DNA from: Puffinus mauretanicus
Taxonomy: Eukaryota > Chordata > Aves > Procellariiformes > Procellariidae
Assembly: GCA_023333565.1 (NCBI GenBank)
Contig: JAJKFH010001217.1
Location: 62,001-126,000 of the forward strand
Direction: 5' to 3'
DNA length: 64,000 nucleotides
A program made the position numbers and the translations under genes. The notes beneath the pieces are model-generated. The model was not told where the DNA came from and made no database searches. It was given only the letters and a program-made list of their open reading frames with translations. Positions 51,682 through 64,000 of the stretch are shown one piece after another; the first letter of the stretch is position 1, and each line of letters begins with the position of its first letter.

Positions 51682-54146
51682 ATTTTGTTTTGTTTTAAAC
51701 ACTCTGGGAAACATAGTAAGGACTAAACTAAAAGCAAAAAAGAACAATCAAAAATTGTCAGGACAATTTACTTTTTAAGGAAAATAATTTGCTACAATTT
51801 TATAAACGTATAAATTTTTAGTAAGTCAGTTCAAAGTCTGATAAAATCAATGCTTTTTCTTCTCGGAGCTGACTCTAGTGGGCTTTGGCTCTAACTTTAA
51901 TTTGAGGGTTTTCAGTGATGATTTCAGCTTTTAGGCACCATCAGTCTGTTCAAGCTCCTCCTCCCTGCATTCACAAAACTTCTCTGTTGGTATCCCGCCA
52001 AGCAGGCCTAGCATACTTCAAGTTTCCCTCTGTCCTAGCAGTGCTATTTTAGTCCATGGCTTCTCTGGTGTATCGCTGTGCACAGGCCCTCTCTTAGAGC
52101 TATCAGCTATCAGACACAAGCTGATAAAACCCACCCACCAAGCTACCAGAACATTAGTGATGAAATCCAAACTTAGATGAGCCTCTACAGTAAATGGCAA
52201 AATCAAATGCCCTTTCTCCTAGAAATCCCATCTCTGGATGGGCTTCCTAAGGGCCAGGTTGTAGTTTATACTAGCTTATACAAACAGACATGCAGAGATA
52301 CAGCTAATTTAAAAAAACCCTGTTGTTCTTGCCTTCACATAAGAAAATATTCCCAGAAGCAGACAAAGTAAGACTTGCATATATTTCTTTATATTAGTTT
52401 CCTTTCTTGTTCCTGTAAAACATTCCTTTTCCTACATCAGTGTCTCCAGAATAGTTCAGGATTTTTGTTTGCAGGTTTCCGGACTTTAAAATCTGTCCTT
52501 TCTAGTTCTCCACCTCTGATGAGTGTTCCTAGGCTTACAACCTAAAGCCTTCTACTTTGAAATCATACCATTTTGCTCTTTTTATTCTGCCCTATCCAGA
52601 GCTTTTGGGAGGCTCTCCCAGTTTAGACATCTCTTCCAAAGTAACTCTGAAAAGCCCATGTCAGTCACAATTCAGCCAAAACATGAAAATAAACATCACG
52701 CTTCATGAAACATGACTGTCACTGTGTTTGAATGGTTTCAACGTATACAAAAATTACAAACCACAGGCTCACGTTACAGAAACTTTTTTTTCTTTTTTCA
52801 AGTTTTAGATAAATACAGAAAGTCATTAAGAAGTTATGCTGATGAACTGGACCGAGGATGACTGTTTGCCTATGCTGAAAGGGCCTGAGCATTTTTAAAA
52901 GCAGACAGAGGCTATTGGCAGACCTACAGGAGGGCTGAGAAAACTGATCTCCTCATGAACAACTTCACTGAGTGGATAGGGTAAGTTTAAGCCTGCACAG
53001 AACCCTTAGAGTGACTATATAATGTTACAAGTATTTTCAAATCCAGATTGCCTTTAGCTAAAGCAGTATCAAACACAAAGGTTTTCCTTAAGCCTGAACT
53101 GCAAAACGGGGCCAACCTTCCGCCACCTTGCTGCCAAGGTGACAGGAATTTCTGCCACAGAAGTGATCTAAACTAGATATTAATTATTCTCATCTCTAAA
53201 CCCAGTCATGTGTCATTAATATTTGGATTACACAAAATTATTTCTTATCCTTTTTTTGGAGAGGGCAGCAATAACACATCAGAAAGGAGTTCATAAGGCT
53301 CCAAGACCCTGTGCCCAGAGTTTGAATCCTGCATTCAAGTGTACCCAAAGACTTCCAGTAAATTTTATGGACCCGTTCGGATGCAAGCAATACAAGATGC
53401 AAGCAAGAGCTATTTTTATTATCATTTGTGTCAGCTCTTTTGACATGCAGCAAGCCTGTGGAGAACGCCTGAACTTCAAGGACTCCTGACAAAACTCCAA
53501 CAATCTCTTTTCTAACAGCTTAGTCTGTCTTTCAAAACTTTTTATTGCACTAAACCTTCTTCCTACGTATGTTGTTTTCCTGAACTTCATCTAATTGATT
53601 GCCCCAAGCTGGTTTCACTCTAATACACCAGTTCTGAAGTGAAAAACCTGGTAAGCGTGCTAGCTCTGCCAACATTGTCAGCAGTGCTAGATATGCACCC
53701 ATAAAGAAGCCTGACCAAATCCTGTCACGCTAATGAATCTGTACGGTTAATCAGAATTCATAGGTTGTACACAGATTCCTCAACTTTCCCATCGAACAAG
53801 AGTAGAAACTCAATTCATTCTCATGCAACAGGAATTACAATATGGGAAAAAGCACTTCCTCACATGCCTAATCCTAAAGGAGGACATCTTTAGGGAGACC
53901 GGTCAACTGTAATGAAACTGGCAAGGTTGCTGAATGGATGCCATTTGATCTCTTCCGAAGCTTTTAAACCACAGTTAGGGTTAGTGATGATTTGGGGAAT
54001 TCTGCTTTGTCTGTGATATCATTCTTTCCTACTCTAATTACTTACAGTTTGGATATTTCATTGCACAGAGGATGCAAATCACCACTGGGTGGCAAAAAAA
54101 ATATTGGTGTGAATGCATGAAAAGCCAAGAAGTTAAAAACCTTATA
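51682..54146. other. Unique non-coding DNA
   Basis: No gene is supported. Overlapping opposite-strand frames at about 53220-53590 lack domains. I recognise no repeat until the LTR. Confidence 0.5.
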
Positions 54147-54151
54147 TTCCT
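54147..54151. repeat. Target-site duplication, left copy (ATTCC)
   Basis: ATTCC directly precedes the TG end of the LTR and matches ATTCC at 54713-54717 exactly. Confidence 0.9.
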
Positions 54152-54383
54152 GTCCTGGTTCCGACTGGGACAGAGTTAACTTTCTTCCCAGTAGCTTGGG
54201 GGGTGTGCTGTGTTTCGGGTTTGGTATGAGAGGAGCATTGATGGCCTATTGATGCTTTGGTTGTTGCTGGGTGGTGCTTGCACCGGGGACTTTTTGTTTC
54301 TGTTTTTGCCCTGCCAAGTGCAGGGGAAGCTGTAGAGGGAGGGCGGGGCAAGAGAGCCTAGCCGGGGTGGTTGACCCAGCTGG

Positions 54384-54428
54384 CCAATGGGGTATTCTAT
54401 ACCATGTGACGTCATGCTCAGTATAAAA
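54384..54428 (+). promoter_or_regulatory. LTR core promoter: CCAAT box, CRE and TATA box
   Basis: CCAAT (54384-54388), a perfect palindromic cAMP response element TGACGTCA (54407-54414) and TATAAAA (54422-54428) lie in the classic order for a U3 promoter. The first LTR in this window has a one-base change in the CRE. Intact motifs suggest a copy that could still supply an enhancer or alternative promoter, but no activity can be read from sequence. Confidence 0.7.
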
Positions 54429-54573
54429 ACCAGGGGTGGGTGGGGGGCTCGGCCCCCATTCGTGACACGTGGTCAGCGGTCGGTGAGCAGTTACATTGTG
54501 CATTGCCTGTTTTGTATATTCTGCTATTGTTGTTGTTATCATTGTTATTATTCTACTTTGTTTTATTTCAATT

Positions 54574-54579
54574 ATTAAA
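54574..54579 (+). terminator. LTR polyadenylation signal ATTAAA
   Basis: ATTAAA lies about 150 bp after the TATA box, in the place expected for the R region, and is also present at the matching place in the first LTR (32341-32346). Confidence 0.65.
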
Positions 54580-54712
54580 CTATTTTTATCTCAACCCGCG
54601 AGTTTTCCTACTTGTGCCCTCCCGATTCTCTCCCCCATCCCACTGGAGGAGGGGAGGGGGTGAGCGAGTGGCTGCGTAGCGTTTAGTTGCTGGCTGGGGT
54701 TAAACCACGACA

Positions 54713-54717
54713 ATTCC
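54713..54717. repeat. Target-site duplication, right copy (ATTCC)
   Basis: ATTCC directly follows the CA end of the LTR and matches the left copy exactly. Confidence 0.9.
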
Positions 54718-55589
54718 TAAGCTAACCTATTTTTGTACCAAATCTCTTCCACGTATTTAGCTCCATTGGCCGTAGAATAGGATGAATTTTCTCTTTTAGG
54801 CACTTGAACTAAGCAATTTCCTGGAAATAAAACCACAGTGAAGTCACACAAATGCATTCCTGAAAGATTTTTTAAAAAAATCACTTCAGAGTTACAGTTC
54901 TCCCTCCTCTCCTGTATTTTTTTTCTTTCACATTTGCTGGCTTACACTTGAAGCTGTATTTCAGCTAAACATTGCTAGCCTGTAGTTCTGATATAAGGCA
55001 AATCACATATCACCATGTACACGCTCAGTAACTTTCTAGACCAAAAAAAAAAAAAGAAAGTATTTCTTCAATTAATCAGTGCATGAATGAATCTAAAAAG
55101 CTAACAGCAGTGGTAAAGCACTATCGATAAGAAATGTGTCAAAGCAAAGAGGAGGAGGCTGGCAGAAGAGCTCTGGTCCTGCAAACTGCTTGCCATTGGC
55201 AGACAACTGTAGCCATGCGGACCCGCAGCAGTGAAACTATACAAGTGAATAGGTGTCCCTTTCCATCTACGGCACTTTGAAGAACTAAGACTTTGCTGTA
55301 ATTTGGAAAATGAATACTGTTTTAGTCACAAGGTAAACATCATATATACCTTAAAAAAAAAAAAAATCACCCATCAAAGGTTTAACAGATTGCCTTGATC
55401 TACAGCTTACAAAATCCAGAATCCTTATCAAGTTGTAGTTTTGAACTGGGTTACAGCTAAAACAAAGCTTTACTGCTGGAAAGCCATCAGAGAGTTACCC
55501 TTTTGTGGTGCTGCATCCTCGTTACAAGTGGTTTGCTCGTAAACATAAGATTAAATGTTCGCTCTAGATCTCATCAACACTAAACACAA

Positions 55590-55790
55590 GGCTGAAATGT
55601 CTATGGCTCACTTCCAGGCGGCAAATTAGAGAGTAATCGGCAGTGTTACTCCAAACAAGGCCTGATGCTTTTATCGACTGCATCACCATCTCATGCAAAA
55701 CCTAATGTTCAGTCAATAGCTCTCGTTGGAGGGGAGCCACTAACTCACTGTTCCTGTCAGTATTCCTTATCTAATTACAAATGGACTGCA
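55590..55790. promoter_or_regulatory. Possible conserved regulatory element
   Basis: Non-repetitive sequence with balanced composition contains GGCAAATTAGAGAGTAATCGG, TTTTATCGACTGCATC and TTATCTAATTACAAATGG, the last with a classic TAATTA homeodomain core. Texture is the only evidence. Confidence 0.3.
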
Positions 55791-56825
55791 GTTTGAGCAA
55801 CTTTATCTCCTCAGCGCAGTCCACCTCAGCTGCAACTTTTACCATAGATTGACCCACGCATACTGCTGTTCTGCAGCTGTCAGGGCCTGCTCCTTCTAAA
55901 AATTCCCTTCTACTACTCTTGGCAATCTCTATTTTTGTGCAAAATATACAGTAATTCAAAACCACTACTTCAGTAACAGCAAGGGAAAATACCAGTTCAG
56001 AACCTCTGGAAACATCCCACATATGGACTGTTCATACAAATTATAAGCAACGGAAACATCAATCCAGTTTTCAGAAGTCAAAATAGGGCAAACTAGCGAG
56101 GTATACATTTTGGTTTACTTTATAACTGCCCTATGGTATGGGTAAAGCCAGTAGGCAGAATTGCCTTATATAAAATGCCATAATTCTAGCTGCCTCCCAG
56201 CCAAGGAAGCATGTCTCAAATTGTATAGCCTAAATCCGATTTCAAATAAGGCTGAAATTAAAAGGTGGAAAAATGTATCACAGTGCTAAGAATTTCTTTG
56301 ACTAAGGTTTGAAAAACTGATCCCCCCTCCAGGTAGAAGCTATCACCCTGCTTTAGGGGAAAGTCTGCCCTCAGACTAAGTGAAGAAAAACAGGAGTCAG
56401 AGTGAATGGGAGAAAGCCTCTATAAGCACAGAGCTATTGAAAACAACCTTTCGTCCACTCTCCACATCACTTTTTTTTTCTTTTCTTTTTGTTTTACCAC
56501 TACCTGGGATCCATTTCCCTCCACTCAGAAGACACCACACAAAACTCCCTCATGAAGACTGGCACTTCAGTCTTGTCTTTCAACAAATAAACAGGAGCTG
56601 CAAATTCCTTTCAAAACACAACCAGCAAAAGAAACAAATGTGTTTACAAAAGTGAGATGAGTAACTCAACCCAGCGTAAGCCAAGAGAGCTTAGTGTTTG
56701 GTTTCACATGGGAGACCCGACTCCTCTGCAGTGCCCCTGAGCGGACATTTCAAACCTGCAGCTGGGCTGCAGTGGGGATGTAAGAACTTGCCTTTCTGCC
56801 CACAGCTAAGTCAGACCCTCACCTA

Positions 56826-56925
56826 GGACAGGGGGAAGATCTTCGTTCTAATTCCTTGTTTTGCCCCTCAACACGTGTCACAGTCTTTGGATGATTCAAG
56901 AGTCCTAAATGTAAAGGGGAAAGAC
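56826..56925 (+). mobile_element. MIR-like CORE-SINE relic
   Basis: Blocks follow MIR order: AGGGGGAAGATCTTCGTTCTAATTCC, then TTTTGCCCCTCAACACGTGTCACAG, then TTTGGATGATTCAAGAG, then AATGTAAAGGGGAAAG. These resemble the MIR phrases for 'ttctaattcc', 'gtgtgacc', 'ttgggcaagtcac' and 'tgtaaaatgggga'. The likeness is ordered but strongly diverged. Confidence 0.4.
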
Positions 56926-58360
56926 CCAAAAACTAGTGATGCAGCTATGAACTTTTCTGTAGGAAAGCCGAAATGGTTAAAAGGCTAAAAATTTCAGAAG
57001 TGTTAAAGGTAGCTGGACAGTTTTAACTGAAATGTGTAATCAGACGACTTTGAGAATGAAAATGTAATTCAGCAACTAACAAACTTTACTGACCTTTTCT
57101 ACATGTACAGGTACAAAGAAAGGGCTCGTATTAGAGCACACGAGTGGAAAATCAGGCACAACAGAGAAAACACAAGAGAAGAAAAAGTATAAGTATGCTG
57201 ACACTCTTCCAATCGATATGTATGTTTTCCACTAATCTTACTGGGGCTTATGAAAACGCACTGCTGGGAAAATGAAATCATGGTGAATCATCAGAGAAAC
57301 TTTTAAATGCTACTGAGTTTGTCCTACACGGCTCTTGTTAGCAATAGGTGTAATTACACCATGTTACTGGCTAATCAGGAAAAAAATGAAACAAAAATAG
57401 ATTTTAAAAAGCCATCTGAATTAATGTGGAAAGTTCCACTATCTTTGCCTTTTTAAACATTACTAAAATTTACAGATTAGTCGATGAAAATTCAAAATAG
57501 AAATGACTGCCTAAATATTATGGAAGTATTTTAACAAACTAAGGAAGCAGTATCAGCTGTGGAGATTTCCTAGTAAAATCAGTGAACCTGGGAAATGAAG
57601 TTCATTTGCTGAATTATGATTTCAACAAATTCAGCCCAAAGATGTGATGGCCTTTCTTCTCCCAGAGCTGACCAGAAATAAAAAAAGGCAGAAGAACAGA
57701 TACCTTGATTTATTAATTCAGAAAGCACAATAGCCTCAACTTGTGCCTTTCTCCAATGTTTGTGTGCTGTCAGGTTAGCTTTTTAGGTAATGTAATATCC
57801 CCCTAAGGTGCATTCTGTGCCACTATACTCACAACATGAACAAACTTAGAAGACGTTCAACTCACCAGGATATTTATTTAAAAACAGAGGATCAGAGCTA
57901 AGAGAAGAACAAAGGTAAATCACAGATGGTAAGAGCAGGTACAGAGCCCAAGCTTCCAGAACTGCAATACATTCACAGCTAGGTTGAACAGACTCAGTCA
58001 GTCTCACGCTGAGATCTCTATGGGAAAGAAGGTAGTACCAGTTTACACCATGGTATGAAAAGTTTTGTGATACTGATCGCAAAGTACTGCATAATTTACC
58101 TGTCTACATTTATACTATTGTTTTCTACTTTAATGGTTAGGACATCACATGAGATTAGCATCAGCCCACTTCCCCTGCTACTTGGATAACCAAGACTTAA
58201 TAAAAGGATATTCTTCATTATCATAATTCTCTCCTATTTACCAGCAAAATTGCTGACAGAAGATGAAAAGAAAGAGGTGCTTTCTTCTTTCTCACCTTAT
58301 TTCAGAGCACCATGCAGACTAATATAGTCCCTTTCCTCTACTCGTTAGATAGGAAAAATT

Positions 58361-58420
58361 ATAATCTCCGTTTTACCGTTATGGAATCAGAATACAAGAG
58401 TGACAAAGTCAAAGCCTGAG
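58361..58420 (-). mobile_element. Short MIR-like relic, weak
   Basis: ATAATCTCCGTTTTACCGTTATGGAATCAGAATACAAGAG followed by TGACAAAGTCAAAGCC resembles the reverse complement of the MIR 3' part (cattttacag, aaactgagg, gacttgcc). It is short and could be chance. Confidence 0.3.
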
Positions 58421-61033
58421 AATTACCAAAAAGTCTGAAACAAATTAAGGAACTGAAATTCAGACTCCCTTGTTACCTGATATATATAAGCTAGTGATCC
58501 TGAGACACTAATATCAGTGCAAAGTATCTGAGAGCAAGAAAGACTCATGTATCCTTGACTACTTAAGCAAAACATTTCCTTGAACAGACTTTTTTTGCAA
58601 ATACACAAACTAAGGTTAAACCTATTTTGCTGCATAATGTACATACTATTTTTGTCATGCTATTATAATATTAAAAATCTTGCTTTTCCATTTAGTGACA
58701 AATTTCTGATCTGCAAAGCATTAAAAAATCTTTCTATAAAGGACAAGACTAAGAGCATTCAGTCAGACTTCTCTGACATAAACCTCTATTAAACTTTGCT
58801 AATCTACTGAACAATAGAAAAGCTAAAGGCCATTTTCAGAAATCTAACCAAGTCAGTCACAAATACATGGCATGTTATCTACATATGAATACACTTCACT
58901 GTTCTGTTGAGTTTCTAGAAAGCTAAGCAAAAGGCTGCTGCAGTTAATTTAAGAAGGATTTCAAAATTCAACTAAAGAAGCCTGAAAAAGTCTAAAATAT
59001 TACCAAGTAATTGATTAAATAACAAAAAAAATGTCACAGGAAGAGGTTATCTCCAAATACTTTTAAAACTGCACATGCAAAACAAGTCCTTTTTAAAATT
59101 AGTCTCCTGAGGGCTACTACTACCAAAATATAAAGCATCAAAATAAACTGGACCAAAATAAGAGAATCACACTTACTTTTTTTTTTTTTTTTAAGCACCA
59201 GATTATTTTTCACAAAAACCCTCAAGTAAAATAATTACAAGATCTACTATTTATGAAGCTCCTTTATTTAAAATATTGCATAATAAACAGTGAACAGTCT
59301 TCCACAAAAGCCTAAAATACATAAGGGCTAAATAAGTCGAAGAGTTCAGAAGAAAAGCAACATACATTTAGAACAATCAAACTACAACTACATTAGAATA
59401 ATCAGCTAAAAATTAAGACGTTTGTAAGATAACTGGAGCCTCTGAAAATAATTTAAACAATGGAAAGGTTTTGATATTCTTGCAAACTGGAGATACTAAT
59501 CAGAACAAGAGTTGCTGGAACTTAACTTCCCTCTATTGCCATCAAAGCCATTCCTGTTTTTGAGGTAGAAATCCAAAGTCAAAACTGTTAACAAGTTTAA
59601 GTGACGTATATTTTTAAATTGCTGTTTTCAAAGAGATACATATTCTTAAGGAGTACTTTAATATATTATTAATATTTTAAAGGCCAGGCCTCTCAAAATC
59701 TGCCTTCTGATTCATACTGTGCAGTCCAACATCCTGTTCTCTTTTTATAGCACACAGACAGGGTAGGGACCAACGCAACTAGCTGCAGAAAAGCAAAACC
59801 ATTCTGCAGATGCCTAAAACCAGCCAAGGGGCAACGCAAAGCCTATGCCTTAGGTCCTGCACCCTCTGTCTTTGTCCACTCAGGGATGTTCAACCCTGGT
59901 AAGCCTCTGAGAAATCCTTATGCAATCAACTTCACTTGTTTCAATATCAATATATAATACTATGGTGTTACAATATATAGCCTTTAATCTCCCTGTCTGG
60001 ATATGGCAGAACTCAAATCCTTCCCAAAGACAAAGTGCCATAGAGCCCGAAACACCTCGGTCATGAGTCTTCTGGACACTCTGCTACAGACTTATCTTTT
60101 CAAGGTCAGTTTTTTGACAGTTATCTGTGATAATATATATTCTTATACATATTCTGGGGCCTCAGCTATTTCTGCCCAAATTACAGATTTATTAGCTACA
60201 ACACACGGTGAAAAAATGTACTTTACATCAGAACAGTGTTATGAAAAATACTGGGGGCACCATTTCGCTCCAAAGCCATGCTTCCATTATTACACATACA
60301 CATTTCTTTTACTCACTAGTATCCTGTACTTGAAAACAGGTATTAAAGACTAGCTTCACATTCTGAGGCTTGGTTAAGAACCTGGCTAACCCACAGAAAA
60401 TTGAAATCTGAAGGGTCACCATTAATTTTGGAATCATTCTGCTGACTAAAAATGAATAGTATGTTATTATGTTATAAATGACTGTTGAGATTTGCTGTGA
60501 TCACAAGAGATAAGAGAAAACATCTACATTTGAGAATAATTCCTCTCACTTTCTCTCTGTGGGTTTTCTTTTCTATATACAGGCAGATTAAAAAAGAGAA
60601 AGATCTTCTGTGACCTACAAAAACTGACAAGAGAACTCAAGGAAAGTACATTATTAAACAACAGTTCACTTAAAAAAAAAAAAAAAGCCTTTCAGTAGCT
60701 ATCCCAGATGATGTGGATGGAAAAACATTTTTATTGAATTTTTGTTCCCTCATTTTTCTGATAGCTGAAACCCTCAAACTTACTTTTACTATATATGCAC
60801 AGGTTAGCAACCTTTCTTGCTCAGAGATTTCTTTCTCATAAGGTCTCTACTTTCAATTTTCAAGAGAATTGGAACTGTAGGAAGAAAACCTTTCTCCCGC
60901 TGAGACATTCACCTGCAGCAGAATTTCCTGCAGTAGTAAAATGATGCTTCCTAATACATGGGATAGGTTACAATATAAGCCTTTTAGAAACAGAGATGAT
61001 CTTGGGCTGTTAACACAATTGAGGAGGATACTT

Positions 61034-61069
61034 AAAAAAACCAACCAACCAAAAAAAAAACCCCAACCC
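61034..61069. repeat. 36-nt A/C-only tract
   Basis: The plus strand contains only A and C, with A7, CCAACCAACC, A10, CCCC and AACCC. This is the complementary-strand counterpart of the G/T tracts at 37706 and 51610. Confidence 0.85.
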
Positions 61070-62559
61070 TCTAAAAAAGTATCTCATTACTTTCCAAACC
61101 AAATAAAGAAAATCATGCAGGTATTTCTGAAGTCAGCTACATGACTGCCAAGAAAAAAAAATCCTGTCTCAAACAGGAATAATGACAACAAGGTATACTT
61201 CTTAACCAAAGTCTCATCAGGTAATCTGCATGTGCAATGAACAAGCAACAAACAAGTAATCAGTAATCTTTTATTTTCAAATTTATTACTTCTGTGAGAA
61301 AGCAACTAGTCACATACAATAGCTTACCTTTTTTTTTTTAAAGTGTTTTCCTGGAGTTCTGCTAATGAACTGAACAAGTGTTAATTCAAAATTAATGATT
61401 TAAAGGATTTCAAGACCCAAGGCAAGCATTGAGATGAACAATAACACAGCTGATCTTAGAAACCAAAGATGTTCCTTTGAGAGCCTGGAAATTAATTTCT
61501 AGGAGCTATACTGCGCTGAATGAGTGGAGATGAAAATGAAAGGTCTTGAACATTCTGATTACTTTAAAAACTTGCAACTGTATTTTTAATCTATTTTAGA
61601 AAAAATGCATTCAAGAAAAAAGATGCAGGTCTGTGTTTCAGACTGTTTTGTGACACCTGAAGGCTAAGAGCATGTCCAACGTAGAGATCATACTGTGTGA
61701 CTAAACAATTGATGTACAATTTGTAAGGATAGCAATTTTGCCTGTCAGTTAAGAAGAAAAAGACTACAAGCCTTATTTCAGTTTGGGAAATCTTACAGAA
61801 TCCGTACATATTTTATTTTTCAAATTATTTATAAGCTTCACTTACACCATATGAAGAAAAACTCATTTAGACTAATCCTTTTGAGACACCAATTGCCCAA
61901 TTTTCAGTAGTTTGACCATGTAAAGTCTCCCTAAACTATTTAGCAATTCTAGAATGATGCTCAAATTAAGCACCGACAAATGGCAATTACCAAACAGACA
62001 TTATTTTCAGTTCTGTTTACAAGTATGGCCATTAAAGCACGCCCAATCTTTAATAAAATTGCCCGAATAATAACATAGTAGAATTTTTCCACTGTTTTCC
62101 CAATATGTTTTGAGAAAAACACTTATTTACACTGTAAATGCCATAAGAAAGTCTACTTAGTGTAATAGAAATTAATATTTAAGAAACACTGTCAATCAGA
62201 AATCTGAACTTTCACCTGAAGATGTATTGAGATCATTAAATCTGAACAAAAGTATGCTTTGAATAATTTGGTAATAGCAGGGCATTCTGTACCGTTTCTG
62301 TAAAATCATCTTTTTTCTCTATCACATATAGCTGTGTACTGGAATAGTGGCACAGATCTAATTGAGCAGAAAGACTGCATAATACTATCATTTTGAAAAC
62401 TAGTAACTGCTGGTTGCCTCATATCTTCAGTCTTTTTTTACTTTAACCTTGAAAATCTCTTGAAAACGCAGCAAAAAAGCTTTCAAAACTGCTAGCAGCC
62501 ATTTCCACGTGGCTAACTCTACAATGTGAGTTTACTCTGTCTCGTTACCTGACATCTCC

Positions 62560-62900
62560 ACTCTATTCAGGGTTCATCAAACACAGCCACTCTTCTGATT
62601 AATGCCTAATTTATTATTTGCCTTGCAAATGTTTATCTGCAGGGAGATGAGGTAAATATACTTCAGCTTTGACAAGGACCATGACCACTCTCTCCCTGCC
62701 TGATGGAATGGTCAGTTGATGGTGTCCCAGAGGAGTCATACCCTGCCTTAGGTTTCCTAGACAGTCCTCTGAAAGGCAAAGTATCTATTTTTAATGAGCA
62801 CAGTGCAAAATCAATTAGCTGGTGGCTTAGAAAAAGAAATTAATAATCACATTTATTTGGCATTTTCATGAGACCCATCAAAAATAACCTTCCATATTAA
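62560..62900. promoter_or_regulatory. Possible conserved regulatory element
   Basis: Contains GATTAATGCCTAATTTATTATTTG, then GCAAATGTTTATCTGC, then TTTTTAATGAGC, AAATCAATTAGCTGG and AATTAATAATCAC, all TAAT/ATTA-type cores. The stretch is non-repetitive. Conservation has not been tested. Confidence 0.35.
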
Positions 62901-63866
62901 TCACATGCATTGGTATTTTTCTGCAGGCTGAAGAACCATTTCTTTAAAATAAAAATACAAAAAAAAAATCCCTATATCACTATATCATAGTCTTTCACAT
63001 CACCAACCTGAAAAATGCTATAGCACCGCCAAAAAAAAGCACTCAAGGAAAATACAATTTCAGAAAGAACAGAAAAAGAGAAGATAAGTGTCTGATGTAA
63101 TTCTCTAATGCCATTCAGTTGGGAGACAGCCAACTTCATATGTCATATTATGATATCTCTACTGCAGCAGGCAATTCTTCCCAAAGTGCAATTTGTTATG
63201 AAATTTTCCTTGTACCTGGAAACTAATAGGTCTCAAATCATGACCTCTACTTGTGAAGATTCCTCTAAGCTCACCAATACAACCTTATCTTGGTGGGGAG
63301 GAACACTAAATATTCAAGAATCAAGAAAACAAAAGAAACTTGAACTTCCACAAACAGCACTGTCTTTAGATAATGCTAAAGTATCAACAGTAGGCAAGAA
63401 AAATTCAGGTAGCAAGCAAATTAATTTAAGTTTAATATAGACTTTTTGTATCAGAAAGGTGAAAACTACATCTCTTTTAATATGCATGAGAGAAGCTATG
63501 CTGGATTGATTATTTGCGCTCACGGACATTGTTGCCACTATACCTGTGTGCTATCAGCGGAGGGCAGCTTTAAAGTGCTACTATAACAGTCTCAGTGGCT
63601 CAACAGTCTCCATCATGAGCTGTCAGCAGCAGAAACAAACTCCTCTGTTAGGAATTGCTCCACTGAGATCCAGAACGTACAACAGAAAGAGTTGTGCTTC
63701 GTACCAGCATCTCCTAACTCCTACTTGGCCTGCTGCCTTCTAGGGGCCTAGAATTCAAGGGATGAAACATGCCTGAAAGGATGAGCAAAAGCATTTTTCT
63801 AAAGTTTGGGCTGTTGTTTGAGATCTAATTGCAGAAGGGAATCAGAAGCATACATAAAATCTCTAA

Positions 63867-63900
63867 TTTTCACTATAATTTTCACATTTTCTAGTGAAAA
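63867..63900. repeat. 9-bp inverted repeat
   Basis: TTTTCACTA (63867-63875) and TAGTGAAAA (63892-63900) are exact reverse complements with a 16-nt spacer that holds another TTTTCAC. It is probably chance in AT-rich DNA. Confidence 0.8.
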
Positions 63901-64000
63901 CTAGAAAGAACATGCATGTATATAAAATGTGTAGGAAAAAAATGAAAATGGCAGATGTGGAAGAATAGAAAAGAGAAAGGAACTGATATATTAAAGCAAG

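Larger units (their letters stand above)
54152..54712 (+). mobile_element. Solo LTR of an avian endogenous retrovirus, with perfect 5-bp TSD
   Basis: The element begins TGTCCTGGTTCCGACTGGGA and ends GGTTAAACCACGACA, 561 bp with TG...CA ends. It is bounded by a perfect ATTCC duplication, which fixes both ends to the base. It shares its overall order with 31930-32465: the TGTCCTGG start, a central CRE plus TATA box, ATT-rich sequence, ATTAAA signal (54574-54579) and a GC-rich end. It is more GC-rich in the first half and around 54430-54460, carries a CCAAT box and differs at many positions, so it belongs to another subfamily. A 5-bp duplication fits the ERVL class, which is inference. No retroviral genes flank it. 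Open frames on its minus strand are LTR sequence and not genes. Confidence 0.93.
54718..64000. other. Unique AT-rich non-coding DNA with old repeat relics
   Basis: No gene is supported. Plus-strand frames of 116 codons (60003-60353) and 110 codons (63108-63440) have no recognisable domain. Relics and possible regulatory stretches inside this region are listed separately. Confidence 0.5.

Noticed and set aside
60003..60353. 116-codon plus-strand frame as a gene
   Set aside because: Ordinary AT-rich composition, no domain and no supporting context.
1..64000. A hidden bacterial-style or CRISPR-like system
   Set aside because: There are no regularly spaced repeats, no clusters of same-strand long frames and no ribosome binding sites. 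The repeats present are avian.

Overview
The window looks like nuclear DNA from a bird, non-coding from end to end. It is AT-rich. No reading frame carries a recognisable domain, and I see no rRNA or tRNA gene, CRISPR array, operon or prokaryotic signal. The bird assignment rests on three repeats: two long terminal repeats of a retroviral family that is abundant in bird genomes (31930-32465 and 54152-54712), a truncated CR1 retroposon (13111-13545), and a decayed SINE with a 5S rRNA-derived head (49392-49540). The setting is a gene desert or the inside of very long introns; the sequence alone cannot say which.

Layout. 1-13080 is unique AT-rich DNA with an A27 run (4697-4723), a perfect hairpin (5943-5969), a 42-nt purine tract (6341-6382) and a TG/TA/CA microsatellite (11501-11568). 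13082-13578 is an old minus-strand CR1 fragment with TA/CA microsatellites on both sides. 13579-31929 is mostly unique, with a MIR-like relic, a 23-bp near-palindrome, a 21-bp direct duplication and several AT-rich, TAAT-rich stretches that look like conserved regulatory elements. 31930-32465 is the first solo LTR. 32466-54146 holds a second group of possible regulatory elements (38800-39640), a degenerate hairpin repeat, a (GAT)8 repeat, the 5S-derived SINE and two one-strand G/T tracts. 54147-54717 is the second solo LTR with a perfect 5-bp target-site duplication. 54718-64000 is again unique DNA with MIR-like relics and two more possible regulatory stretches.

No gene system can be reconstructed, and I found no undescribed multi-gene system. 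The best-supported results are the two LTRs, which come from visibly different subfamilies, and the 5S-derived SINE, which keeps most of a 5S promoter box. The possible regulatory elements are pattern-based inferences and need alignment between bird and other amniote genomes.
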